A stretch of 64,000 nucleotides of DNA from an archaeon (GTDB lineage Archaea; Methanobacteriota_B; Thermococci; Methanofastidiosales; NM3), in NCBI GenBank assembly GCA_004212155.1, contig RXIG01000001.1:1-64000 (forward strand), in the 5' to 3' direction. The translations under genes were made by a program, and so were the position numbers. This document shows, piece by piece, positions 9,890 to 18,724 of this stretch (positions within the stretch are counted from its first letter, which is position 1; each line of letters opens with the position of its first letter). Under the pieces are notes generated by a model, which had not been told where the DNA came from, did not search any database, and saw only the letters and a list, made by a program, of their open reading frames with translations.

Positions 9890-10555
9890 ATGAATCACGA
9901 TGGTCAACACATGCGTCACGTCGAATGCATCGATGATTGTGATTCATCTATGTTGCGTGCCCTCTTCCTGAACAACGGGATCGCCCTTGCGCTCTTCGAC
10001 AGGGACCTGCGGCTCATCGATGCCAATGCGGAGTTTGAAAACATCGTTAAATACGAACGTGGCGACTATATGTTCCATGCATGGAAGCGCATGCTCGATC
10101 CCTCGTCGATGGAAAAGGTGCAATCGTTTGCCAATATGCGTTTTAGGGACCCGCGCTCCGCCCCCAGCCAGTATGAACTGACTATCGTTGACGGCATGGG
10201 ACAACAAAAACACATCATCGTCAATGTTAGCTTCATTTCCAGCAGGGGCGCTTCGCTCGTTTCCATTACCGACATCACAGATATCAAACGAACGCAGGAA
10301 GACCTCAAAAATAGAAATGAGCTACTGAAGGAATTGCTCGAACGTCTCTATCATGATGCCCAAACACCTCTTGTGACGCTCTACTCATACTCGGATCTCC
10401 TGTGCGAGGCTGTCAAGCATGAAGAGAAGGACCAGGCCCACCTCTACCTCAAGGTCATCAAGGATGCATCGATATCACTGTCCGAGGTATTGCGCGACAT
10501 GGCGATCAAGGGCATACATCACCCTCCCCCGGTGACCAAGAAAGAGCGGAAATGA
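9890..10555 (+). CDS. PAS-domain protein with HisKA-like segment, no HATPase domain
   Basis: PAS-like region LFLNNGIALALFDRDLRLIDANAEFENIV; HDAQTPLVTLYSYSDLL H-box-like segment; ORF ends before any ATPase motif. Confidence 0.65.
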   Translation: MNHDGQHMRHVECIDDCDSSMLRALFLNNGIALALFDRDLRLIDANAEFENIVKYERGDYMFHAWKRMLDPSSMEKVQSFANMRFRDPRSAPSQYELTIVDGMGQQKHIIVNVSFISSRGASLVSITDITDIKRTQEDLKNRNELLKELLERLYHDAQTPLVTLYSYSDLLCEAVKHEEKDQAHLYLKVIKDASISLSEVLRDMAIKGIHHPPPVTKKERK

Positions 10556-10607
10556 TGCGTGCTGGACGTAGGCGACTTTTTATATATCCTTGATTCACAT
10601 TTACTAT

Positions 10608-11165
10608 ATGGACGATTCAGCTATCGCGACATTGAGGGAATCAGCTTCCCGGTGGGGAGCCACCTCCACAAGGGTCATACCGATAGAGGATGTATGCGTC
10701 GAGGATTGGGTGTTGCTCAAGTGCGAGTATGGGTGCAAGATGTATGGGAAGCGTTTCACATGCCCCCCCTATGCGCCGTCGCCTGACGAAACACGCAAGA
10801 CGTTATCGAACTACAAGAAGGCGCTTCTCCTCGAGTTCAAGGACCTCACTGACAGGGCCCAGTGGCGTGAGATTCAGATAGCAATGTACGAACTGGAACG
10901 TGAAGCGTTTCTCCTGGGATTCTATCGGGCGTTTGCATACACTTGCGGTGCGTGCAAGCTCTGTGAGGACTGTCCATCCGATGACATTGGGGTGCCCACA
11001 CGCTTTGACAAGAGAAAATGCAAGAACAGGCGCCGCGCTCGCCCTTCGATGGAGGCATGTGGCATCGACGTGTTCCAGACGGCCAGGAACGGGGGGTATG
11101 AGATGCGTGTTGTGCATGATGAGAACGGTTGCTTCGACAGTTTCTGTCTTTTGCTCTTGGAATAA
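10608..11165 (+). CDS. DUF2284 Cys-rich metal-binding protein
   Basis: CKMYGKRFTCPPYAPSPDETR...CGACKLCEDCP...RPSMEACGIDVF typical of DUF2284. Confidence 0.8.
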   Translation: MDDSAIATLRESASRWGATSTRVIPIEDVCVEDWVLLKCEYGCKMYGKRFTCPPYAPSPDETRKTLSNYKKALLLEFKDLTDRAQWREIQIAMYELEREAFLLGFYRAFAYTCGACKLCEDCPSDDIGVPTRFDKRKCKNRRRARPSMEACGIDVFQTARNGGYEMRVVHDENGCFDSFCLLLLE

Positions 11166-11294
11166 TGAGAACGCTGCATCGTACCCTTGAAACGCGCTTT
11201 GACCATGGACTGTCGGCGCACAATCCAACGCTATTATAGAGCGCAGATGGCACTTTATGGGTATTGTGATACCTAAAAATCACAATATTTTTAT

Positions 11295-12371
11295 ATGATT
11301 CAACTCTATTGCATTCATGGTGATACAATAAAGCGAAATACTAGTGTTACTCTGTTGGTATTCATGCTCCTGTGTTCGCTTGGGTCTTTCGGACTCATCG
11401 GGGCCCAGGTCATGGAAAGCAATGATGGCGGAGGCTTTGGATACAAGGGCAACGGCATGATGGGCGTCGGAGTTTTAGGAGAAGAAGGAGACGGCGAGGA
11501 AGGCGCAACTGAAAGTGAAGCATCAGCGACCCTAGATGAGGCCCAGTCGCTCCTTGCAGCTTACCTTGAGCAGCATCCTGATGCATCGAGTGAGGCGCTC
11601 ACGAATGTTCAGGCGCTTATCGAGGAAGCCATCACCGCATACGATGAAGGCGACTACGAAACCGCCTTGAGCAAGGCTGAAGAAGCCATTGGCATCCTCG
11701 AGGGCATGATCGAGGAAGCAGGTGAGGAAGAAGCTCTCAAAGAAGCCGCAGCCGAGGCCATAGAACAGGCCGAAGACCTCCTGGCAGGGTTACTCGAGGC
11801 CCAGGAAGAAGGCGAAGAGGACAATAGCGAACTCATAGCGTCAGCCGAGACGCTCATAGAGGAAGCCATCACCGCATACGATGAAGGCGACTACGAGACC
11901 GCCTTGAGCAAGGCTAATGAATCTATCACGCTTATGGGCGGGGAGCCAGTCACCCCAGGCACTGAAGATGATACCGCGGTGATCATGGAAAAGGCCGAGC
12001 AGGCACTCGCCGATGCAGAAGCTGCCGTCTCGGCATTGCAGGAAGCATATGTCGAAGGGTCTCATCCGGCCGTTTCGACTCTCATGGACCTTGCCATTAG
12101 TAAGCTCGAGAGCGCCCAAGCGGCATTCGAGAATGGAGATTATGGGCATGCCAAGGGCCAGGCCACTGCGGCCGCATCGATAGCAGAGAATGCCTTGAGA
12201 AAGCTTGAGCAATCATCCGAAGAGGGTGAAGGGGAGCTTGCTGGCGAAGGAGGCGGCAAGCCAGAGGATGCTGGGCCCCCAGAGGATGCTGGGCCCCCAG
12301 AGGATGCTGGGCCTCCCGAGCATGCTGGACCTCCAGAGAACCCCGGCAATGGGAAAGGAAAGGGCAACTAA
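11295..12371 (+). CDS. secreted repeat protein, acidic helical repeats and PEDAGP tail
   Basis: Signal-like N-terminus; repeats EEAITAYDEGDYETALSKAEEAI; C-terminal (PPEDAG)n. Confidence 0.7.
   Translation: MIQLYCIHGDTIKRNTSVTLLVFMLLCSLGSFGLIGAQVMESNDGGGFGYKGNGMMGVGVLGEEGDGEEGATESEASATLDEAQSLLAAYLEQHPDASSEALTNVQALIEEAITAYDEGDYETALSKAEEAIGILEGMIEEAGEEEALKEAAAEAIEQAEDLLAGLLEAQEEGEEDNSELIASAETLIEEAITAYDEGDYETALSKANESITLMGGEPVTPGTEDDTAVIMEKAEQALADAEAAVSALQEAYVEGSHPAVSTLMDLAISKLESAQAAFENGDYGHAKGQATAAASIAENALRKLEQSSEEGEGELAGEGGGKPEDAGPPEDAGPPEDAGPPEHAGPPENPGNGKGKGN
12261..12350 (+). repeat. 18-bp tandem repeat (ccagaggatgctgggccc), about 5 units with decay
   Basis: Three exact units at 12261-12314 followed by diverged units; encodes PEDAGP. 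Confidence 0.85.
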
Positions 12372-12442
12372 TCCCCTTTCTTCACATTTTTCCCCATTCA
12401 TATTCTAGATAATTATTAATACGTCATGATTTACTTTATCTC

Positions 12443-12661
12443 GTGATATCTTTCGTTCGTGGCCTTGTTGCAGGCCTGTTAGCATTTATCATCTTTTTAC
12501 GCATTACGCAGTGGTATTACGATGCTGAGGCCCCATTCGATTTCTTTATCTTGTTCAACTTCGTACTCCCCCTGACCATCGGTGCAGCGACAGGGGTGTT
12601 CTCTTGGCACCATAGACGCCACTCGAAGAAAAGCAAACCTATATTAGTGTGCGATGCATAG
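12443..12661 (+). CDS. small membrane protein
   Basis: 72 aa, two hydrophobic helices, GTG start. Confidence 0.45.
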   Translation: MISFVRGLVAGLLAFIIFLRITQWYYDAEAPFDFFILFNFVLPLTIGAATGVFSWHHRRHSKKSKPILVCDA

Positions 12662-12698
12662 AATCATCACATACCCATAACGCTTCTGGAGGGATGAA

Positions 12699-13709
12699 AT
12701 GAAATTGTCATATCTCGTGCGGCGCGGCTTCGCACTGCTCATCTTGGCGCTCATACTCTGTACTCTTGTCCCCGTTGTTTCTGCAGACAAGACGTTTGAT
12801 TATCCCATCTACGATGACCTGCTGGTCTCCGATGAGACCATCGTGATCAACGAGTCCGTCTACGGCGACGTGGTCGCGACCGGTGGCTCGGTGACCATCA
12901 ATGGGGACGTCATGGGCGATGTCCTCGTCTTCTCCGGGAGACTCAACGTCAACGGAACAGTGGCTGGCAAGGTGATCGCCATCGGGGGCGACATCACCAT
13001 CCGTGGAAATGTGCGCAAGGTGTATGTCATCGGCGGCACCGTTGAACTCGAGACATCCGCGCACGTGGACACCGATGCCTACATCATCGGAGGGGCGGTG
13101 ACGAACCACGGGGTGATAATCGACAAGTTATCCGTGATCGCTGGCTCGTTGGAGAACAACGGCCGTGTCGGCAGGGTGGAGGAGAAGGAGTTCAGTTGGC
13201 CCGATACTGGCATCCCCGGCTTTATCAAGAACGTGGCGCGGCTGTTCCATGTGCTCTTTGTCATAGGTCTCTTCATCGTTGGCCTCTTCCTTTTCACGAC
13301 GTTTGGGGACAAGTTCACCGCCATCGAGCGGGAGGTGCGCACATCGCCCATCATCAACACGATCGTGGGATTCGTCCTCATCATCGCCACAGCGATCCTC
13401 TGCACCCTTCTCATGGTGACCATCATCGGCATACCGCTCGGTCTGCTCATAGGACTTCTGGCGTTCATCGCCCTCTTGATCTCGACGCTTTTCGTGTCAC
13501 TTGCGCTCGGCCGGACGATAGCCACGACGTTCAAGCTCGAGGCGCGCGACCTCGTGCTCTTCATCGTTGGCTTCGTTATCCTCAACGTGCTCTTCGTCGT
13601 GCCCTATCTTGGCTTCGTTGTCCGCATCGTGGCGGTGTCGCTCGGATTCGGCGCGCTCTTCATGACCGTCAGGGCGCATTGGGACGATATCAAACAGTGC
13701 GCTTCATAG
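12699..13709 (+). CDS. polymer-forming (bactofilin-like) repeat protein with C-terminal membrane domain
   Basis: Signal peptide, then GDVVATGGSVTINGDVMGDVLVFSGRLNVNGTVAGKVIAIGG beta-helix-like repeats and several TM helices; SD ggaggg upstream. Confidence 0.75.
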   Translation: MKLSYLVRRGFALLILALILCTLVPVVSADKTFDYPIYDDLLVSDETIVINESVYGDVVATGGSVTINGDVMGDVLVFSGRLNVNGTVAGKVIAIGGDITIRGNVRKVYVIGGTVELETSAHVDTDAYIIGGAVTNHGVIIDKLSVIAGSLENNGRVGRVEEKEFSWPDTGIPGFIKNVARLFHVLFVIGLFIVGLFLFTTFGDKFTAIEREVRTSPIINTIVGFVLIIATAILCTLLMVTIIGIPLGLLIGLLAFIALLISTLFVSLALGRTIATTFKLEARDLVLFIVGFVILNVLFVVPYLGFVVRIVAVSLGFGALFMTVRAHWDDIKQCAS

Positions 13710-13724
13710 CGCACCTCTCCTTTT

Positions 13725-14975
13725 TTACGGCGGCAGGCTCGCATACCTTCGCTTCTCAAGCGCATAGAGTGCGAACATGAGCCCTGCGCCAGCCATACCT
13801 ATCGCGAACATCAGGGGCCAGACAAGGCTGAGCGAATAGGCCTCGATGTAAAATCCTATGAACATGGGGCTGGCGCTAACTCCCATCGTCATGACAGTCC
13901 CTATGAACGCATTGAAGCGCCCCCTGTGCGACATGGGCGTATGGTTCGCTATGTAGACGCCGGAGTTCGTTGCGTTGAGTATCTCTCCCAGCGTCCATAT
14001 CACCGTCGACACGATAAAGTATGTAAACGACGTGGCAATGAATAGTATCCCGTAGCCCACCGCAAACAGCACGCCGGAGAGGGATATGTTGAGGATGGGC
14101 CGCAATGAACGTGTGAGGCGCGTGAGGAACACGGTCATGATGACGACGACGAGGCCGTTGACCGACATGACGATCCCAAACAGCTGAGGGCCCTTCGCCA
14201 TGCCGAAGACATCCTTGAGCTGCAGGGGCAGCGCGAAGTTATTCTGATTGAGAACGAAGATGAGCAGCATGTTGATGAATGTGAACGCCACGAGGAAAGG
14301 GCGTTTTCTCATGATCGAGACGAACGAGCCGACCTCGGGCCTCTCCTCGTGAGGCACATACGTCCCGCAGCTGTCCTCGTCGAGCTTGGGGTATGTCTCG
14401 GGAACGAATCGGTAGATGAGAAAGACCGATATGAACGTGGTGAACGCGTCGCCAAGGAAGATCCACTCGATATAGTTGTTGTAGAGGAATCCGGCGATGA
14501 GAGGACCTAGCGAGAATCCTATGTTTATGCCAAGGTAGATAAGCGAGAACGCCTCCTTGCGATTTTCCCGTGTCGTGAGGTCGGCTATCATGCACTGGCT
14601 GGCGGGATTTCCCACCCCGTTGGAAAACGACGATGCGATGAGCAGCGCCGGTATCACCATGGAGTTGCCAAGGAACGCGCACGGAACGTAGCATGCGGCG
14701 GCGAGCGTGCGTGCGGAAAGGAGCGTCCATCTCCTTCCGATCCTGTCGGAGAGCCAACCGCCGCCGATCGTGCCCGGCATGTTGACTACGATTGCCAGCG
14801 TGACGATGATGCCGGCCTGAGCATCGCTGATGCCGAGATTGCTTGTCAGGAAGATGGCAAGAAACGGCCGTACGAACGCCCCGGTGGTGTTGACGATGCG
14901 TGAGAAGAAGAGGATGTATATGCTTCGAGGCAACCCTCTGTACATCATGAACGGTTCGGTGAGGCGTTCAAGCAT
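13725..14975 (-). CDS. MFS transporter
   Basis: 12-TM-like hydropathy; GGGWLSDRIGRRWTLL loop motif. Confidence 0.85.
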   Translation of the reverse strand: MLERLTEPFMMYRGLPRSIYILFFSRIVNTTGAFVRPFLAIFLTSNLGISDAQAGIIVTLAIVVNMPGTIGGGWLSDRIGRRWTLLSARTLAAACYVPCAFLGNSMVIPALLIASSFSNGVGNPASQCMIADLTTRENRKEAFSLIYLGINIGFSLGPLIAGFLYNNYIEWIFLGDAFTTFISVFLIYRFVPETYPKLDEDSCGTYVPHEERPEVGSFVSIMRKRPFLVAFTFINMLLIFVLNQNNFALPLQLKDVFGMAKGPQLFGIVMSVNGLVVVIMTVFLTRLTRSLRPILNISLSGVLFAVGYGILFIATSFTYFIVSTVIWTLGEILNATNSGVYIANHTPMSHRGRFNAFIGTVMTMGVSASPMFIGFYIEAYSLSLVWPLMFAIGMAGAGLMFALYALEKRRYASLPP

Positions 14976-15029
14976 CTTTGATGCTCGACGCCCCTCCTTT
15001 TAAAATATATGCCCTTCGCTCGGGCACAC

Positions 15030-16457
15030 CTACGTTTTCTTGTTTTCCGTCCTTTCGTTTTCCCTGTGCGTGCGGTACTCGAGCACGAGATAGAAGAGGA
15101 TGCCCATGAAAAGGGCCCACGTGGCGCCGCGCGTCGCGAGGATGCCCCCCATCATGCCGGATATGCCCCGCTCGATGTTCGAGGTGACGATCTCCATGGC
15201 CAGGTAAGTGCACAGATAGCCCTGTATCGCCATGGTAAGCCCGAATCCGATGGGAAGCGCCGGTTGCACGACGAGAACGAGCGGATAGAGAAACATGATG
15301 AATCCCATGCCCCAGAAGAAACTTGTCGCTCCCCCCCAGAACGAGTATTCCTCCTTTGGCGTCGAGTTCTTGTACCTGCTCACGACGATGGCCTGCGCCC
15401 CCGTCCACAGAGGTCCGGCAAGCGGGAGGAACGGATAGAAAAGCGTCGTGAGATTCCTCACGCCACAGATGAAGTTCTCCCTGTTGGGATCGATCTTTAC
15501 AAGCTCATCCTTTCGCGCTTCGTTGGCCTCGTCGATGAGCGCCTGATTGATGAGGATGTCGCCGAAGGAGAGGATGTATGCGACGATGGCTGTACTGATG
15601 GCACCGGCAAACATCGCGGCAGAAGGCCATCCGATGGAGAAGGGCGAGAGCGCCTCGTAGGTGGCGCCGACCTTGGGAATGAACACCCATCCATGTTCCA
15701 GCACGCCCGAGGGGATCGTTATCTCGCCCAATGCGAGACCGACGATGTAGCCGATGATGAACGTTGGCGCAATGCCGTACTTGGCCACCCATGCGTAGAG
15801 GCTGTGCTCCCTGCGGTAGGCAAGCGAACGCGGAGACCAGAGGATGAAAAAGGAGAGCACGACGGCGATCAAAAACGATATCGAGATCGGCCCTATTCCA
15901 AGGCCAGGCGACCACTTGGCGACGCCGTTCTGGATGCCGCTTGCAGAGTCCTCCCAGACCCTCACGATGGCGGCGATGCCCGCACCGAGCAGTATGCCCG
16001 ACTTGATGGCGGGAGGCACGAGTGAGACGAGGCGCTTCGCCCCGCCGGAGAACGCCATGATGAAGAAGATGGCGGCAACGATGAGCTGCAGTGCTATCAT
16101 GGCCTGTATCGCGCCCGCCTTGCTCGTCTCTGTGGCATATCCGAGGATGAACGTCATGTAGATAGGGATGCCAGCGGTGATCCACCCGGCGACGCTTGGG
16201 TCGCCAAACGCCGTGTGAAGCATTGCAAGGAAATGATAGATGATGACCATGCTCAGCGCGATCTCGTATTCGATGCCGAACGCGGACTGCAGCGCCGCGA
16301 TGATGCTTAGCGGCACCACACACAGTATGATGCCTTGCGCGAAGTCCGGCCACTCGAGGGGATAATGTATGAAGGGGAGACGAAGCCTGAGCGGCCCGCC
16401 CCAGTACGGTTGCTCCGATTCACCTGGTTCACGTTCCTTACCGATATACCATCTCAC
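15030..16457 (-). CDS. multi-pass permease, possibly NCS2/SulP-like
   Basis: 475 aa, many TM helices; GDPSVAGWITAGIPIYMTFILGY and VPPAIKSGILLGAGIAAI resemble this transporter class. Confidence 0.5.
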   Translation of the reverse strand: MRWYIGKEREPGESEQPYWGGPLRLRLPFIHYPLEWPDFAQGIILCVVPLSIIAALQSAFGIEYEIALSMVIIYHFLAMLHTAFGDPSVAGWITAGIPIYMTFILGYATETSKAGAIQAMIALQLIVAAIFFIMAFSGGAKRLVSLVPPAIKSGILLGAGIAAIVRVWEDSASGIQNGVAKWSPGLGIGPISISFLIAVVLSFFILWSPRSLAYRREHSLYAWVAKYGIAPTFIIGYIVGLALGEITIPSGVLEHGWVFIPKVGATYEALSPFSIGWPSAAMFAGAISTAIVAYILSFGDILINQALIDEANEARKDELVKIDPNRENFICGVRNLTTLFYPFLPLAGPLWTGAQAIVVSRYKNSTPKEEYSFWGGATSFFWGMGFIMFLYPLVLVVQPALPIGFGLTMAIQGYLCTYLAMEIVTSNIERGISGMMGGILATRGATWALFMGILFYLVLEYRTHRENERTENKKT

Positions 16458-16593
16458 TGGATCACCTGGTTAATATCCTGATACGGAATAAAATCTGTAC
16501 TATGAAGAATATTGTTCATTTATAAACATTCGCCTACTGTAGAAGTATATATGTCGTATCGTCGAAGATATATGCACACGGACGCATCATTCC

Positions 16594-17127
16594 TCATTCA
16601 ATAAGGCGCATGAACTCTTCCCTCGGCTCCTGGCGCCTGAACGCTCCGGATATGGCCGACGTGACCATCTCGGGACTCTGGGTCTTGACGCCGCGCATCT
16701 CCATGCAGAGATGCCTGGCCTTGACGACGACCATGACGTCCTCGGTGTAGAGCGCATCGGTGAGGCCGTTGAGGATCTGCTGTGTCATGTTCTCCTGGAG
16801 CTGCGGCTGTGAGGCATATTTGATGACGAGGCGCGCAAGCTTTGATATGCCGCATATCTTGGTCTGTGGGATGTATCCAACCGCCACCCTGCCAAAGAAG
16901 GGGAGGAGGTGGTGTGAGCACATCGAATAGAAGTTTGGCACCTTGAGAACGACCATCTGGTCGTAATGCTCGCTGTTTTCAAAGACGGTAAAGGAGTAGT
17001 CCCTGTTGCGTTCCCACTCCTCCCAGAATCGTTCGATGCGCTTGGGCGTGTTCTCTATTTCCTCATCGTTGAAGAATCCGTATCGCCTCTGCAGCGCTTT
17101 CATATATTCGCGTATCATCTCTTCCAT
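16594..17127 (-). CDS. folE: GTP cyclohydrolase I (FolE type)
   Basis: FYSMCSHHLLPFFGRVAVGYIP, ARHLCMEMRGVK motifs. Confidence 0.9.
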   Translation of the reverse strand: MEEMIREYMKALQRRYGFFNDEEIENTPKRIERFWEEWERNRDYSFTVFENSEHYDQMVVLKVPNFYSMCSHHLLPFFGRVAVGYIPQTKICGISKLARLVIKYASQPQLQENMTQQILNGLTDALYTEDVMVVVKARHLCMEMRGVKTQSPEMVTSAISGAFRRQEPREEFMRLIE

Positions 17128-17783
17128 TGTCGTTCACCAGGGTCGTTTAATCCTGCGTTTCGAAACGCCCCCTTCCTCTCGCGGCACGTGCCGCACCTTC
17201 CACACGGCGCGTCATGCCCCTTGTAGCAGCTCCACGTATGCTCGAACGGGACGCCGAGTGCGTGCCCGCGCATCACGATGTCAGTCTTCGACCATGTCAT
17301 GAAGGGCGCCAGGAGCTCGACCTGATTATAGGTGCCGGAGCGTGCCGCCGTGCCAAGGGCTTCGATGAACTCGGGACGGCAGTCGGGGTACACGGCCCGA
17401 TCATTGCGGTGCGCACCGTAGTAGACGCGCTTTAGGCCCCGGTCCTCGGCGACGCCAACGGCGTATGAGAGGAGGATCATGTTCCTGTTCGGCACGACCG
17501 TGCTCTTCTGGTTCTCGATCGAGTAGTCGCCCTCGGGGATATCCTCGCCCCCGTGCAACAGGGAGCTTGACGAGAAGATCGTGTCGAGGGGCACCGTGAG
17601 CACCACGTGCGGGATGCCAAGCTCCTTGGCGCTCAAGCGCGCCATCGCTATCTCCCTGCCGTGCTTCTGGCCGTAGTCAAACGTCAGCGCGAGCGGGAAG
17701 CGGCCCTCGTCGACCAGATGGTAGAGGAGTACGGTGCTATCGAGCCCGCCGCTGAGTATCATCACGCAGTCCTCGTTCATCAT
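17115..17783 (-). CDS. queC: 7-cyano-7-deazaguanine synthase QueC
   Basis: VMILSGGLDSTVLLYHL PP-loop; WSCYKGHDAPCGRCGTCRERKGAF zinc site. Confidence 0.92.
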   Translation of the reverse strand: MMNEDCVMILSGGLDSTVLLYHLVDEGRFPLALTFDYGQKHGREIAMARLSAKELGIPHVVLTVPLDTIFSSSSLLHGGEDIPEGDYSIENQKSTVVPNRNMILLSYAVGVAEDRGLKRVYYGAHRNDRAVYPDCRPEFIEALGTAARSGTYNQVELLAPFMTWSKTDIVMRGHALGVPFEHTWSCYKGHDAPCGRCGTCRERKGAFRNAGLNDPGERQWKR

Positions 17784-18376
17784 ACGCCCCTCCTGTCGTC
17801 GAAGACGAGCACATGGAGTCGTGGCGACAGGGCATAGCCGCGCGCCACGCATGCAGACCAGAGGGGAGCAAGGAGTCGTGTCGCCTCGTCCTTGGTGGTG
17901 CACATAGGTTGGATATAGACGCGTTCCCTGGCAATCCCCGTCCTTAAGACATAGCGGTCGACCTCTTCAAGATCCCCCTTTCCACCCACGACGAACTTGT
18001 AGCAGTCCGCCAGCGGGGGCATGCCTGCAAGGGACTTTGGTGAGACGGTCACGTGGTCGAAGAGGCCTGAAGGCACGGGGATCGTGCCGTTGGTCTCCAC
18101 CGTATGCCGGTATCCTCTGACGGACGCGACTACGTCCTCGATGGCCGAGCGCTGCAGCAGCGGTTCTCCGCCCGTCCAGCATACCCATGATAGGTGCGAG
18201 GAGCGTATGCGCATTGCGACGTCCTCTGCGCTCATCTCACGTCCTTCGTCGCGCGCATAGGGCGTGTCGCACCATTCGCAGGACAGGTTGCATCCAGCAA
18301 GTCGTATGAAGAGCATGGGGCGCCCCATGAGCGCGCCCTCGCCTTGAATGCTCTCGAATATCTCAGTGACCCTCAC
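17780..18376 (-). CDS. queE: 7-carboxy-7-deazaguanine synthase QueE (radical SAM)
   Basis: FESIQGEGALMGRPMLFIRLAGCNLSCEWCDTPYA; GTG start. Confidence 0.92.
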   Translation of the reverse strand: MRVTEIFESIQGEGALMGRPMLFIRLAGCNLSCEWCDTPYARDEGREMSAEDVAMRIRSSHLSWVCWTGGEPLLQRSAIEDVVASVRGYRHTVETNGTIPVPSGLFDHVTVSPKSLAGMPPLADCYKFVVGGKGDLEEVDRYVLRTGIARERVYIQPMCTTKDEATRLLAPLWSACVARGYALSPRLHVLVFDDRRGV

Positions 18377-18719
18377 GGACCCACCTTACCTCTGCGTAGC
18401 TGTCGCGGTCCTCCCAGACGCGTACGGTAAGCTCGGTCACGTTGGGCACTCGCAACGATTCGTTGATGGCGCCGGCCATCTGTTCTGCGGTCGGCTGCTC
18501 AAGCATATCGTTGAGGAATGCATGGTCATAGCGCGATACCGAGCGTTTGATCTCTGCGTAATCGATAATCATCCCCGTTTCGTCGAGCTCTCCCGTTGCC
18601 CAGATCTCGATGAGGTAGTTATGGCCGTGCAGGTCCGTGCATTTCGAAGGATATGGGAGCTCGAGCCTGTGTGCGGCCGACACCTCTCCCCTCCAGTAGA
18701 TGCGTCGTGAGATCATCAT
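18363..18719 (-). CDS. queD: 6-carboxytetrahydropterin synthase QueD
   Basis: FSAAHRL-like (GEVSAAHRLELPYPSKCTDLHGHNYLIEI), DHAFLND motifs. Confidence 0.9.
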   Translation of the reverse strand: MMISRRIYWRGEVSAAHRLELPYPSKCTDLHGHNYLIEIWATGELDETGMIIDYAEIKRSVSRYDHAFLNDMLEQPTAEQMAGAINESLRVPNVTELTVRVWEDRDSYAEVRWVREGH

Positions 18720-18724
18720 ATCAC

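Noticed and set aside
13196-13780. 194-aa His/Arg-rich ORF
   Set aside because: Out-of-frame shadow of the polymer-forming membrane protein gene.
15009-16025. 338-aa plus-strand ORF
   Set aside because: Antisense to the 475-aa permease; very Arg/His/Glu-rich with no recognisable domain, typical of shadow ORFs in codon-biased genes.
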